From: Clostridiales bacterium UBA2432
GTDB taxonomy: Bacteria > Bacillota > Clostridia > Lachnospirales > Vallitaleaceae
Assembly (NCBI GenBank): GCA_002342805.1
Contig: DDQW01000003.1
Coordinates: 1-36,102, forward strand
Reading direction: 5' to 3'
DNA length: 36,102 nucleotides
The notes under the pieces: model-generated
Databases searched by the model: none
What the model was told of the DNA's origin: nothing
The model's input: only the letters and a program-made list of their open reading frames with translations
Made by a program: the position numbers and the translations under genes
Shown here: in pieces, positions 14,774 to 23,968 of the stretch
Position numbering within the stretch: the stretch's first letter is position 1
Layout: each line of letters starts with the position of its first letter

Positions 14774-16057
14774 ATGATAAAAAGAAAACCGCTAATTCTA
14801 ACACTTATGACCGTTTTTTTATTTATTTTAATTTCAAAAAGTCTTGCTTCTGCAACAATTGTTGATCTATCCAAAGGCGAATTTTATTCCTCAGCGGATG
14901 TATACCAAATGGCGCTTAAATTAGAATCTAAATATCCGAGCATTATTCATATTGAGGTTATTGGTCAGTCCGTCGACCAAAAACCTTTATTTGCTGTCCT
15001 TATGACAAAAGATATTGATGACGTTCGACACAGAGATGATTTTAATGTTTATCGACAACACTATCTAGTCGAAGCCGGTACCCACGCAAGGGAGACGGTG
15101 AATCCCCTTATTGTCATGAAACAGATCGAAGATTATGCAATGGATTATTATCAGGATGAACACATCCCTGAATTTCATTTATCTCAAGAACTTGAAGATG
15201 TTGTTATTCATTTTCTACCTCTCACAAATCCCGATGGATTTGATCTTGTTAAATTTGGTAAAGATTCTATTCAAACACAAGAAGGACTTACTGCCTTGCT
15301 CAGGGTCGATGATCATGACTACCCAAACTTTAAAGCCGGAATTACTGGCGTGGACCATAACAGAAACTATCCACAGGAATATTTTGACTTTGAAGAAAAT
15401 GTCTGGGTTGATATTTGGCAAACCTATCTCAACCAATTCTATTCCGACCAACCCTCTGGTGCGTTTTATCCCGGTCCTTATCCTGCTTCAGAGCCTGAAG
15501 TTCAAGCCGTGATGGATTATATTTTAAGCTATGATTTTCGTAATTATATCAGCTTTCATTCAAGAGGAACGATCATTTATTGGCATAAATATTTTGCGCC
15601 TGATTATTATAATCATCGAACGAAGGACCTTGCACAAAGCGTTAGCGCCGTCAATGGTTATAAGCTTTCCGACCAAGACTCAGGAAAAGGTAGTGGTTAT
15701 ATAAGCGATTTCACCTCAAGCCAAACTTTAAAGCCGCTCATTACGATTGAAACGCTTCCTGCATGGACAGAACTTCCAACACCAAATCATTTATATTTAG
15801 ACGCTTATGAAAAAAATCGTCTTATACCACTCATTGCCATTCAAAACGGCAAAAAAATCGGTTATCATCCCTACCGATTATACGTTGAATATACCTATGT
15901 ACGCGATTTTGAAGATTTGCTTTATGCAAAAGCAATTGCACAAAAGTATGATGGAGAGATTATCGAAGGCACAGGCATTCCACCCATGATTTTAGAAAAA
16001 GAAAAAAGAGCCCATAGCATCTATGAGCTCCTACTAAAATATTTCCCATTAATCTAA
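14774..16057 (+). CDS. secreted M14 family zinc carboxypeptidase
   Basis: An N-terminal signal peptide (about 1-27, ending LASA) points to export. The M14 zinc site is intact: H104 and E107 in AGTHARETVNP, and H262 in ISFHSRG. R197 in VDHNRNYP matches the substrate-binding Asn-Arg pair, and E326 in LITIETLP is the catalytic Glu. NPDG at 152-155 is also typical. The enzyme would remove C-terminal residues from peptides or cut peptidoglycan stem peptides in the manner of gamma-D-glutamyl-diaminopimelate peptidases; the sequence alone does not decide. GGGGGA lies before the ATG. It has its own promoter. Its 3' end overlaps, on the other strand, the terminator of rnpB. Confidence 0.93.
   Translation: MIKRKPLILTLMTVFLFILISKSLASATIVDLSKGEFYSSADVYQMALKLESKYPSIIHIEVIGQSVDQKPLFAVLMTKDIDDVRHRDDFNVYRQHYLVEAGTHARETVNPLIVMKQIEDYAMDYYQDEHIPEFHLSQELEDVVIHFLPLTNPDGFDLVKFGKDSIQTQEGLTALLRVDDHDYPNFKAGITGVDHNRNYPQEYFDFEENVWVDIWQTYLNQFYSDQPSGAFYPGPYPASEPEVQAVMDYILSYDFRNYISFHSRGTIIYWHKYFAPDYYNHRTKDLAQSVSAVNGYKLSDQDSGKGSGYISDFTSSQTLKPLITIETLPAWTELPTPNHLYLDAYEKNRLIPLIAIQNGKKIGYHPYRLYVEYTYVRDFEDLLYAKAIAQKYDGEIIEGTGIPPMILEKEKRAHSIYELLLKYFPLI
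16002..16030 (-). terminator. rnpB terminator inside the M14 carboxypeptidase coding sequence
   Basis: On the minus strand GAGCTCATAG pairs fully (one G-T) with CTATGGGCTC around a 3-base loop (16008-16030) and is followed by six T. It lies 29 bases past the rnpB 3' end, entirely within the last codons of the convergent gene. Confidence 0.85.
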
Positions 16058-16058
16058 T

Positions 16059-16389
16059 ATGACCAAACCGATAAGCCGAGTTCTGTCGTGAACGATCATC
16101 TATCTAGCCCTATTGTCACCAATAGGATCAAGCGACCAACCAAGAACACAGCGGGCAACTGCTAACTTTCGTTTGTTCTTTACGGTCTTGCTCCAAGTGG
16201 GGTTTACATATGCCCCGTTTGTTACCAAACAGGCGGTGAGCTCTTACCTCGCCTTTCCATCCTTACCTTTCGGCGGTTTATTTCTGTTGCACTATCCTTA
16301 GAGTCGCCTCCACCAGACGTTATCTGGCACCCTGCCCTATGGAGCTCGGACTTTCCTCACCTTACGGTGCGATCGTCTAGCTTAGTCAC
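16059..16389 (-). ncRNA. rnpB: RNase P RNA (class A)
   Basis: The catalytic RNA of ribonuclease P, which trims tRNA 5' leaders. On the minus strand the universal elements appear in order: GAGGAAAGTCCGAGCTCC, AGGGTGCCAGATAACGTCTG with GGTGGAGGCGAC, GATAGTGCAACAGAAA, GGTAAGAGCTCACCG, and near the 3' end ACAGAACTCGGCTTATCGG. The ends pair as helix P1 (TGACTAAGC with GTTTGGTCA), which fixes the borders. The arrangement is that of class A (Escherichia coli-like), as in many Clostridia, rather than the class B of Bacillus. The 5' end abuts the stop of the membrane protein gene and the 3' end lies 1 base past the M14 stop codon. Confidence 0.97.
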
Positions 16390-16390
16390 A

Positions 16391-17323
16391 TTATTGTTTG
16401 CTTAACCGCTTATAAAATGACGGCTCATTAATTATATATACTATTGCTAATATAATCAAGTATAAATTAAATGGAATGGGAATTAATTCAGATAATGGAT
16501 CCTGACGATACTGACCATCAAGTATCTTTAGTATAAACATTGCATTTAAGATAACCATTAATAAAACGCCTATAGCCATACTATATTTTTTATAGTGAAG
16601 CCAGTTCCAATGTCGTAAAAACAATGCTAGACCCAAGAAACCACTTATGACAATCATCCATATCCATCCATTTTGTAGTCCAACCGAATATAAATGTATA
16701 AGAACAATGGCTTCGTAGGTAAAATTCCAATATTTACTTTGACCTAAGGTTGTATAATTCAAGCTATTTTGCACCAACATTAAAAACACATAAATAAATG
16801 CAAAAATCGGCAAGCCTCCTCCAATTCCCAAAGCATTCCATAAAATATTAATCAATAACCAATTTAAGCCAAATCCAATATATTGATTGACTGCTTTCTT
16901 CGTTTGATTGACTTTTTTGTGTAAATTAAAGGAAAACAAATTATGGGTATTATTTTCTTGGTATAAAATGTAGATTCCTATTAATACCAATAGGACAAGA
17001 GTACGCCCCCCTTTTGTATCTTCGTGTAAATGCCGTCCTAAAAATGCATTGGCAAGTAAATATATGAATGAAAAACCAAATGTTACACCAAGTGCCACTT
17101 GATGCATAAATTGTAAGCGATTCTTCATTCGCTGTCGTGTAATTGCAAATCGATAAAAAATCCACCACGTCGCCACCTGATGACCAACAATTGCAATCAT
17201 TCCTATTATAAATAAGACAATACCCATCTTCTCAATGATGAAAACATGTAAAAACAAATAGATGACTAAACTTGTCACCGCAATGACTATTCCCAACAAA
17301 GAAAGTTTATTCTTTAATATCAT
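16391..17323 (-). CDS. polytopic membrane protein of unknown function
   Basis: I do not recognise this family. The 310 residues form about nine or ten hydrophobic helices, with a loop rich in His, Lys and Asn after the fourth (about 122-145), and a basic C-terminus. No transporter, protease or transferase motif is visible, and hydrophilic domains are absent. Trp, His and Tyr are frequent in the helices. It follows lepB by 22 bases and is probably the last protein gene of queA-lepB. The ribosome binding site (AGAAGAGAG) is weak. The last codons carry the rnpB promoter, and its stop lies 2 bases before the RNA. Confidence 0.8.
   Translation of the reverse strand: MILKNKLSLLGIVIAVTSLVIYLFLHVFIIEKMGIVLFIIGMIAIVGHQVATWWIFYRFAITRQRMKNRLQFMHQVALGVTFGFSFIYLLANAFLGRHLHEDTKGGRTLVLLVLIGIYILYQENNTHNLFSFNLHKKVNQTKKAVNQYIGFGLNWLLINILWNALGIGGGLPIFAFIYVFLMLVQNSLNYTTLGQSKYWNFTYEAIVLIHLYSVGLQNGWIWMIVISGFLGLALFLRHWNWLHYKKYSMAIGVLLMVILNAMFILKILDGQYRQDPLSELIPIPFNLYLIILAIVYIINEPSFYKRLSKQ
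16431..16459 (-). promoter_or_regulatory. rnpB promoter inside the upstream membrane protein gene
   Basis: TTGATT (16454-16459) and a perfect TATAAT (16431-16436) are separated by 17 bases on the minus strand. The predicted start is about 33-36 bases before mature rnpB, implying a 5' leader that is trimmed. Confidence 0.75.
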
Positions 17324-17345
17324 ATTCTCTCTTCTTTCTATAGTT

Positions 17346-17939
17346 TTATTTTACGAGTCCAAATTTATTCACCGGCCAGAATCGAAACATAACTCGTCCC
17401 TCGATTTTTTCAATCGGAACACTACCAAAATCACGACTATCTAAACTCACAGTCCGATTATCTCCTAATACAAAATAACTATCTTCTTGGACAATTAGGG
17501 GATAGTCTAAACTTTTTGCATTGGTAGGAACCGACAGATATTCTTCTTCTAACCGTTCTCCGTTCACAAAGACATAGCCATCTTCGATGTTAATCTCATC
17601 TCCTGGCAAACCGATGACTCTTTTGACTAATCTCAAGTGACCATCTTTTTGTCGGATTTTTGACAACATATCTTCATATAGGCGCTTAATCCGTGCAGGA
17701 ATTGTATTATTAACCTCTAATTCATCAATAAAAACAATGATATCCCCACGTTGAGGTTGTCCAAAAGTGTAGGATAAACGTTCAACAATGAGTTGGTCAT
17801 TCTCCATTAAGGTTTTTTCCATTGATGACTGTCGAACTTCGGATAAACTAAATACAAATACATTTAGAAAATTCGTGATTAATAATGCAATGATAATAAT
17901 TTTTACATACTCAAATACTTCCAACAATATTCTCTTCAT
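17346..17939 (-). CDS. lepB: type I signal peptidase
   Basis: This membrane serine protease removes signal peptides from exported proteins. One N-terminal membrane helix (about 12-31) is followed by the Ser motif RQSSMEKTL (catalytic Ser next to Met, about residue 39) and the Lys motif LVKRVIGLPGDEI (Lys about 106). GYVFVNGERL and YFVLGDNRTVSLDSRDFG complete the family boxes. About 197 residues fits Gram-positive enzymes. An ATG at 17951 overlaps the queA stop, but TGAGGT is better placed for ATG 17939. It lies between queA and an unknown membrane protein in one operon. It could process the secreted M14 enzyme nearby, but that is only a general inference. Confidence 0.95.
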   Translation of the reverse strand: MKRILLEVFEYVKIIIIALLITNFLNVFVFSLSEVRQSSMEKTLMENDQLIVERLSYTFGQPQRGDIIVFIDELEVNNTIPARIKRLYEDMLSKIRQKDGHLRLVKRVIGLPGDEINIEDGYVFVNGERLEEEYLSVPTNAKSLDYPLIVQEDSYFVLGDNRTVSLDSRDFGSVPIEKIEGRVMFRFWPVNKFGLVK

Positions 17940-17947
17940 TTTATACC

Positions 17948-18973
17948 TCATTTTATAATCATCGCATCTCCAAAGCTGAAGAAACGATATTTTTCTTTTA
18001 TAGCTTCTTGGTAAGCTGACATTATATAGTCCTTACCGGCAAGCGCAGATACAAGCATAATTAATGTTGATTCCGGCAGGTGGAAATTGGTAATCAAGCC
18101 ATCAATCATTTTAAATGTATATCCCGGATAAATAAAAATATCTGTCCACATAGATCTTGCATGAATGCGTCCATCTTCATCCGTAATCGACTCTAACGTT
18201 CGAAGACTTGTTGTGCCAACAGCAAAAACTTTGTTGCCACTTTTCTTAACAGAATTAATGATTTTTGCATCTTCTTCTTCAATATAACAATACTCTGAAT
18301 GCATTTCATGGTCTAAAATATTACTTACTTTTACCGGTCTAAACGTCCCAAGTCCTACATGTAGGGTAACATAAGCAATCTTTATTCCTTTTTCTTTGAT
18401 TTCATTAAGGTAGGCATTGGTAAAGTGCAAGCCAGCTGTTGGTGCAGCTGCAGAACCTTTATGCTTTGAGAAAACTGTTTGATAACGCTCTTGATCTTCT
18501 AGTTCTTTTTTTATATATGGTGGTAAAGGCATAGTTCCTAATCGATCCAGTACCTCTTCAAATATACCTTCATACGTAAATTTAACAATTCGATTGCCAC
18601 CTGGAACAATTTCTTCTACTACTGCATTCAACATGCCGTTTCCAAATTCAATTTGAGCACCCACTTGTGCTTTTTTTCCAGGCTTTACAAGAACTTCCCA
18701 TTCATTTCCTGTCTTTCTGTTTAAGAGGAGAAATTCAACTTTTCCACCTGTTTTTGCTTTTTCTCCAATGAGTCTTGCCGGGAGTACACGCGTATTATTT
18801 AACACTAAGCAATCACCTTTATTTAAGTAATCAATTAAATCCCGAAATTTTTTATGTTCAATCGTCTCTTGTTTTTGATCTAATACCATAAGCCGAGAAG
18901 CTGTTCTCTCAAGTAAAGGTTCTTGTGCAATCAACTCTTCGGGCAAATCAAAATAAAATTCATTTACATTCAT
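17948..18973 (-). CDS. queA: S-adenosylmethionine:tRNA ribosyltransferase-isomerase
   Basis: QueA moves the ribosyl part of S-adenosylmethionine onto preQ1 at position 34 of GUN-anticodon tRNAs, giving epoxyqueuosine. The family start FYFDLPEELIAQEPL, RLMVLD, LNNTRVLPARL, KGSAAAPTAGLHF, HVGLGTFRPV and TNFHLPESTLIMLVSA are all present in order, and the 341 residues are the usual length. AAAGGAG lies 8 bases before the ATG. It is the first gene of the queA-lepB-membrane protein unit and has a candidate promoter just upstream. No other queuosine gene (tgt, queG) is in the window. Confidence 0.97.
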   Translation of the reverse strand: MNVNEFYFDLPEELIAQEPLLERTASRLMVLDQKQETIEHKKFRDLIDYLNKGDCLVLNNTRVLPARLIGEKAKTGGKVEFLLLNRKTGNEWEVLVKPGKKAQVGAQIEFGNGMLNAVVEEIVPGGNRIVKFTYEGIFEEVLDRLGTMPLPPYIKKELEDQERYQTVFSKHKGSAAAPTAGLHFTNAYLNEIKEKGIKIAYVTLHVGLGTFRPVKVSNILDHEMHSEYCYIEEEDAKIINSVKKSGNKVFAVGTTSLRTLESITDEDGRIHARSMWTDIFIYPGYTFKMIDGLITNFHLPESTLIMLVSALAGKDYIMSAYQEAIKEKYRFFSFGDAMIIK

Positions 18974-18997
18974 ATGCTACTCCTTTCAGCAAACTTT

Positions 18998-19026
18998 ATT
19001 GTAACACTTTTTTTTAAAACTTTCTA
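18998..19026 (-). promoter_or_regulatory. candidate promoter of queA-lepB
   Basis: TACAAT (18998-19003) and a partial -35 TAGAAA (19021-19026) are separated by 17 bases on the minus strand, 24 bases before the queA ATG. Confidence 0.55.
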
Positions 19027-19139
19027 CTATGAAAGCATTAAAATACTATACAATTCAATTATTTTCATGTAAACTATAGTATATAAATTAATATGCGTTC
19101 TCTATTAACCGGTTTTAAGAAAATTAAGGAGTGATCAAT

Positions 19140-20393
19140 ATGTATGCTCTTTCTCATCTGCTTTCTAAGAACAAACTGGATCTTGACATTCTATACGAAA
19201 TTATGAAATCTGCCCACTATAGTTTTGGGATTTCCATAAGTTTGTTTAATGACAAAAACATAAAAATCAAAGGATATGGACATGGACATGACCTTTTTTC
19301 TCATTATCCTGAAGTATATAAGGAATATATGGCTCATATTAGCCAAAACATTCATCATTCAAATACACCGATACTCTTTGAATCAAGTTTTAGGGTACGT
19401 TATTTGACCTTTCCCCTTTTTCATAATGAAAAATATTATGGTTTTATTTCTTTGGGTCCTTTTTTGGAAAACACTTTAACGGAACATCAACTTAACCAAA
19501 TTATTCAAACAAAAGATCTTCAGTTAAGTGAACGCAATAATTTCAAATTGCTTTTTTCTCGAATTCCTGCACTCTCGAAAATCCGCCTTTTTCATATAGA
19601 AAAAGCATTGACTGCTCTCATCGAATGCCCACCTCCAAACCTTTCATCTTCAGTAGATTCCTCCGAAGACAAAGGACTGGAATTAAGTATTACTAACACT
19701 ATGTCAAAGGATTCATCTCAAGTGTTTTCAACATTTCTCAATTATGATTTCGAATTATTATTTCTTGATAAAGTTGCAACCGGTGACGTTGAACAAGTTT
19801 TCGCCTTGTATTATGAACATATTCACCCTTTGTTTTCAGGGCATTCAAGCGATGATTTTGTAAATGCCCAATTTAATGCTGTTATACTAAACACTTTGCT
19901 TTCCAGAAAAATCATACATTCAGAAGTAGACGCCGATTATGTAATCCGCTTGTTCTATCAATTCATTAGTGCTATAAAAGAAGCTTCTACTCAAGATGAA
20001 TTATCGATGATTCTTGAAGATATGATTAGCAAATATACCAATAGTGTCTTACATATTGACTCCATTAATCATGTAGGTGTTATTAAAAAAGCATCAAAAT
20101 ATGTTCATAATCATTTATCTGAACCCATTCGATTAAAGGAAGTTGCTGACTATATTGGTTTGTCACCGAATTATTTTTCATCTCTCTTCAAAAAAGAAAT
20201 GAATTTAGCCTTCGCTGATTATGTCAATCATATTCGTATTAAAGAAAGTCAATATCTTCTTAAAACGACCGAACAATCTATACTCGATATTGCATTATCT
20301 GTCGGTTTTAATAATCAGAACTATTTTACAACAATTTTTAAAAAGGTCACTGGAATTACGCCTAAACAGTATCGCATTAAATCCATTCGTTAA
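19140..20393 (+). CDS. AraC family transcriptional regulator with N-terminal sensor-like region
   Basis: The last 100 residues form the double helix-turn-helix of the AraC family: IRLKEVADYIGLSPNYFSSL, then SILDIALSVGFNNQNYFTTI and the closing TGITPKQYR. The N-terminal 170 residues look like a small sensor domain (FGISISLFND, RYLTFPLFHNEKYYGFISLG) of the GAF/PAS-like kind found in other Firmicute AraC proteins; the ligand is unknown. A GTG at 19131 is in frame, but AAGGAG overlaps it and is spaced 8 bases from ATG 19140, so 19140 is chosen (417 residues). It is monocistronic, faces the queA promoter divergently, and ends at a strong terminator. No obvious target operon lies next to it. Confidence 0.93.
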   Translation: MYALSHLLSKNKLDLDILYEIMKSAHYSFGISISLFNDKNIKIKGYGHGHDLFSHYPEVYKEYMAHISQNIHHSNTPILFESSFRVRYLTFPLFHNEKYYGFISLGPFLENTLTEHQLNQIIQTKDLQLSERNNFKLLFSRIPALSKIRLFHIEKALTALIECPPPNLSSSVDSSEDKGLELSITNTMSKDSSQVFSTFLNYDFELLFLDKVATGDVEQVFALYYEHIHPLFSGHSSDDFVNAQFNAVILNTLLSRKIIHSEVDADYVIRLFYQFISAIKEASTQDELSMILEDMISKYTNSVLHIDSINHVGVIKKASKYVHNHLSEPIRLKEVADYIGLSPNYFSSLFKKEMNLAFADYVNHIRIKESQYLLKTTEQSILDIALSVGFNNQNYFTTIFKKVTGITPKQYRIKSIR

Positions 20394-20412
20394 TGATTTT
20401 ATGATAGAACAC

Positions 20413-20448
20413 AAAAGACTATGTGCTAGAACTTGCACATAGTCTTTT
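20413..20448. terminator. bidirectional terminator between araC-type gene and pheT
   Basis: AAAAGACTATGTGC and GCACATAGTCTTTT form a 14 bp stem around an 8-base loop. T runs occur on both strands, so it can stop both the AraC-type gene and the convergent pheT. Confidence 0.93.
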
Positions 20449-20474
20449 ATTATTCCTACTATGGTTTGTATCTT

Positions 20475-22865
20475 CTATTTTCTTAGTGTAACCCCTAATT
20501 CAAACTCTAAGCCTTTAAGAATTTTGTCCATAGCTTTAGTGACTTCTTTTTCACTTAAGGTATGATCTTTTGCTCTAAATGTTAATGCATAAGCGACGGA
20601 TTTATAACCCTCTTCAATTTGTTCACCTTGATAGACATCAAATAATTTGTAGCTTTCAAGCATTTGTCCGCCACGTTGTCGAATATAAAACTCAATCTGT
20701 CCGACTAAAATATCTTCTTTAACTAACAAGGCTAAATCTCTATGCATCGCAGGGTATTTTGCTACCGGTTCATATTCTCTCGTTAATTTTGCAATCTTGG
20801 TTAAATTCTCAATATTAACAAGACCAATATAGTTTCGTTCACCAAGATCATACTGTTCGGCTGTATCCGGATGCACTTCACCTAAGTATCCTAATTCCAT
20901 GTCATTATATATGATTTTTGCACGACGACCCGGATGCAAGAACGGCAATTCAATATCAGCTTCATATGTATATCCATCAATAATTCCAAGTCGATTTAGC
21001 AAGGTTTCTATAATTCCTTTGATATCAAAAAAATCGGTATCCCCATAGGCTCCTATTGTCAAAAACTCTGCTTCAACAGGGTAATCTTTAAGGGGTAATG
21101 CCTTAGGTACATATGTTTTTCCTAATTCATATAATCGTACATTTTCATTTCGACGATTATAGTTTGTTGCTAATACATTAAGCATTCCATTTACTGTTAA
21201 TGTACGCATCACTGAGAAATCTTCACCTAATGGATTAGAAATTGTTACATATTGATGTAATGGATGATCTTTATCTATACCAAGTTTATCATAGGCTTTA
21301 GGACTTTCAAAAGAATAACTCATTGATTCACTTATTCCGCATGCTTCCATAATCTGCTTGGTAATGTCTTCGATTTTTTGCTTCTTATTTTTCTTACCGA
21401 CAGTCGGTGTACCCGATTCAAGTGTTGTTGGAATTTTATCATAACCGTACAATCGTGCAACTTCTTCCGCTAAATCAGCAATCCCTACAACATCTGATCT
21501 AAAGGTTGGTATAACCACTGTTTTGACGTCTTTTTCTACAACAAACTCTAATCGTTGGAAAATATCAATCATCTCATCTTCTGAAAGTCGAATCCCGATA
21601 ATCTGATTGATACGATCCACATCATAGGCAATACGCGTTACATCACGAACAACCGGATATTCATCAATGATCCCTTCCATGACTTTTCCGGCACCTAGGC
21701 TATCAATTAATTGACACGCACGTTCCATTGCAATCTCTGCAAGATTTGGATCCAAATGTTTTTCAAATTTTGTTGAAGCATCCGAACGTAATCCAAGTTT
21801 TTTTGATCCTTTACGAATATTCGTACCGTTAAAAGTGGCTGCTTCAAAGAAAATGGTTTTTGTTGTCTCTTGTACCTTTGTTGCTTGTCCTCCCATAATC
21901 CCTGCAAGTCCAATAGCTTTTTCTTTATCTGCGATTACTGTAATGGATGCATCTAATTGTCGCTTCACACCATCTAAGGTCTCTAAGATTTCGTCATCTT
22001 TTGCAGGACGAACATGGATTTCATTAAAATCAAGCAAATCCAAATCGTATGCATGCATAGGCTGGCCCATCTCTTGCATAACAAAATTCGTTATATCAAC
22101 AATATTATTAATGGGACGAATGCCACAAGAACGCAAGCGATCCTTTAACCATTTTGGCGATTCTTGAATATTAACTTCTGTAATCACCTTTCCTACAAAT
22201 CGATAACATCGATCTGTATCTTCAATAACAACCTTCATCTTCTCTTGAATATCTCCTGGATACGGTGTATATTGAATCGTTGGCATATTAAATGGTTTAT
22301 TCAGCGTTGCAGCTACCTCTCTTGCTATACCGATTACACTAAATGAATCTGAACGATTCGATGTCACCTCATATTCAACAACAATATCGCCTAAACCAAA
22401 TAAGGGCTTTGCATCACTCCCAAGTTCTTTAGGTTCATTAAATAAGTATATTCCATGTTCAGGCGCCTCTGAAAAGTCTTCACGAGATAATCCAAGTTCT
22501 TCAACAGAACACATCATACCATTGGATTCTATTCCACGAAGTTTTCCTTTTTTTATCTTAAGGCCTTCTGCTAACTCGGCTCCCGGAAGTGCAACCGGTA
22601 CGTAATCACCTTCTGAAATATTGTCTGCACCTGTCACAATTTGTATCACTTCATCACCGACATCTACTTTTGTTACAACGAGTTTATCTGCATCTGGATG
22701 TGACTGAATCTCTAAAATCTTTCCCACAACCACATTTGTAATTTCTCGACCTAATTCTTCATAAGTTTCTACATTTGTCCCTGACATTGTCATTGCGTCA
22801 CAAAATGTATCGATGTCGCAATCCACATCAACATATTCACGTAACCACTTCATTGAAATGTTCAT
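20475..22865 (-). CDS. pheT: phenylalanyl-tRNA synthetase beta subunit
   Basis: The beta subunit of the alpha2-beta2 enzyme that charges tRNA-Phe. It starts MNISMKWLREYVDVD and has, in order, the EMAP/tRNA-binding domain (about 40-150, IQSHPDADKLVVTKVDVG), the B3/B4 editing domain (about 215-390, including RPINNIVDITNFVMQEMGQP), the B5 domain (about 400-475), the catalytic-like core (SYSFESPKAYD to HPGRRA) and the C-terminal FDX-ACB anticodon-binding domain (KYPAMHRDLALLV to the end). The 796 residues are typical. GGAGG precedes the ATG, 20 bases after pheS. Controlled by the T-box in front of pheS. Confidence 0.97.
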   Translation of the reverse strand: MNISMKWLREYVDVDCDIDTFCDAMTMSGTNVETYEELGREITNVVVGKILEIQSHPDADKLVVTKVDVGDEVIQIVTGADNISEGDYVPVALPGAELAEGLKIKKGKLRGIESNGMMCSVEELGLSREDFSEAPEHGIYLFNEPKELGSDAKPLFGLGDIVVEYEVTSNRSDSFSVIGIAREVAATLNKPFNMPTIQYTPYPGDIQEKMKVVIEDTDRCYRFVGKVITEVNIQESPKWLKDRLRSCGIRPINNIVDITNFVMQEMGQPMHAYDLDLLDFNEIHVRPAKDDEILETLDGVKRQLDASITVIADKEKAIGLAGIMGGQATKVQETTKTIFFEAATFNGTNIRKGSKKLGLRSDASTKFEKHLDPNLAEIAMERACQLIDSLGAGKVMEGIIDEYPVVRDVTRIAYDVDRINQIIGIRLSEDEMIDIFQRLEFVVEKDVKTVVIPTFRSDVVGIADLAEEVARLYGYDKIPTTLESGTPTVGKKNKKQKIEDITKQIMEACGISESMSYSFESPKAYDKLGIDKDHPLHQYVTISNPLGEDFSVMRTLTVNGMLNVLATNYNRRNENVRLYELGKTYVPKALPLKDYPVEAEFLTIGAYGDTDFFDIKGIIETLLNRLGIIDGYTYEADIELPFLHPGRRAKIIYNDMELGYLGEVHPDTAEQYDLGERNYIGLVNIENLTKIAKLTREYEPVAKYPAMHRDLALLVKEDILVGQIEFYIRQRGGQMLESYKLFDVYQGEQIEEGYKSVAYALTFRAKDHTLSEKEVTKAMDKILKGLEFELGVTLRK

Positions 22866-22885
22866 AATCTACCTCCGTCTATTAT

Positions 22886-23905
22886 CTAAAACTGTTTTAA
22901 AAACCGTATATCATTTTCATAGAACAAGCGTAAGTCTTCAATACCGTAGCGAAGCATTGTAATTCGTTCAAGTCCCATTCCAAATGCAAAACCACTATAC
23001 TCATTGGGATCAATTCCTGACATTTCAAGTACTCTAGGATGTACCATACCGCAGCCTAAAATTTCAATCCAACCAGTTCCTTTACACACTTTACATCCTT
23101 CTCCACCACACATAACACAGGAAATATCCATTTCCGCACTCGGTTCAGTAAACGGGAAAAAATGTGGTCTGAATTTTGCTTTGACTGAATCCCCATACAA
23201 TTCTTTAATAAAAACTTCAAGCGCGCCTTTTAAATCACCCATAGTAATGTTTTTATCGATAACTAAACCTTCGATTTGATGAAAAACCGGTGAATGGGTT
23301 GCGTCCACTTCATCGGATCGAAAAACACGTCCGGGAGCAATAATACGAATGGGTGGTTTTGAATTTTCCATTACATGCACTTGAACCGGTGACGTCGCCG
23401 TTCGCAACATCATGTCTTCATTAATATAGAAGGTATCTTGCTCATCTTTTGCCGGATGCTCTTCCGGAATATTTAATGCATCAAAGTTATAATATGCATT
23501 CTCGATCTCCGGCCCTTCCGCGATAGAATATCCCATTCCTATAAAGATATCTTTAATATCATCAAGAACAATCGACATTGGATGTCGATGCCCTAACTCA
23601 ACTTTTTTTGCTGGTAAGGTTATGTCAATAACCTCTTTTTTCAATTGAATCTCACGTTGTTTACGAGCGATAACTTCTTTGGCTTGCTCAAGTGCCTCTT
23701 CGATTTCACTCCGCACCTCATTAGCCATCTTTCCTACAAGAGGGCGTTCTTCATTTGATAAGTCCTTCATTCCACGTAGAACACTTGTCAGTTCACCTTT
23801 TTTTCCTAGTATTGAAATACGCACATCATCTAACGTCTTTAAATCTGTTGACGCTTGTATTGCTTCAACTGCTTTTTGCTTGATTTCACTCAGTTTATTT
23901 TGCAT
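22886..23905 (-). CDS. pheS: phenylalanyl-tRNA synthetase alpha subunit
   Basis: The catalytic alpha subunit, a class II synthetase. An N-terminal coiled coil (about 1-85) binds tRNA. GHRHPMSIVLDDIKDIF marks motif 1, RTATSPVQVHVM and RIIAPGRVFRSDEVDATHSP motif 2, and GFAFGMGLERITMLRYGI motif 3 with its Arg. The short Cys-rich insert CVMCGGEGCKVCKGTGW is common in Firmicute PheS. At 339 residues it is full length. AAAGGAG lies before the ATG. First gene of pheS-pheT behind a T-box leader. Confidence 0.97.
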   Translation of the reverse strand: MQNKLSEIKQKAVEAIQASTDLKTLDDVRISILGKKGELTSVLRGMKDLSNEERPLVGKMANEVRSEIEEALEQAKEVIARKQREIQLKKEVIDITLPAKKVELGHRHPMSIVLDDIKDIFIGMGYSIAEGPEIENAYYNFDALNIPEEHPAKDEQDTFYINEDMMLRTATSPVQVHVMENSKPPIRIIAPGRVFRSDEVDATHSPVFHQIEGLVIDKNITMGDLKGALEVFIKELYGDSVKAKFRPHFFPFTEPSAEMDISCVMCGGEGCKVCKGTGWIEILGCGMVHPRVLEMSGIDPNEYSGFAFGMGLERITMLRYGIEDLRLFYENDIRFLKQF

Positions 23906-23968
23906 GATTGACTCCTTTCAAAGTTCATTTTCTTTTAAATGTATGGCATCATCAGTCTTATTGAGCAC

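Noticed and set aside
16113..16301. A short plus-strand reading frame across 16113-16301
   Set aside because: It lies antisense to conserved RNase P RNA and lacks a ribosome binding site.
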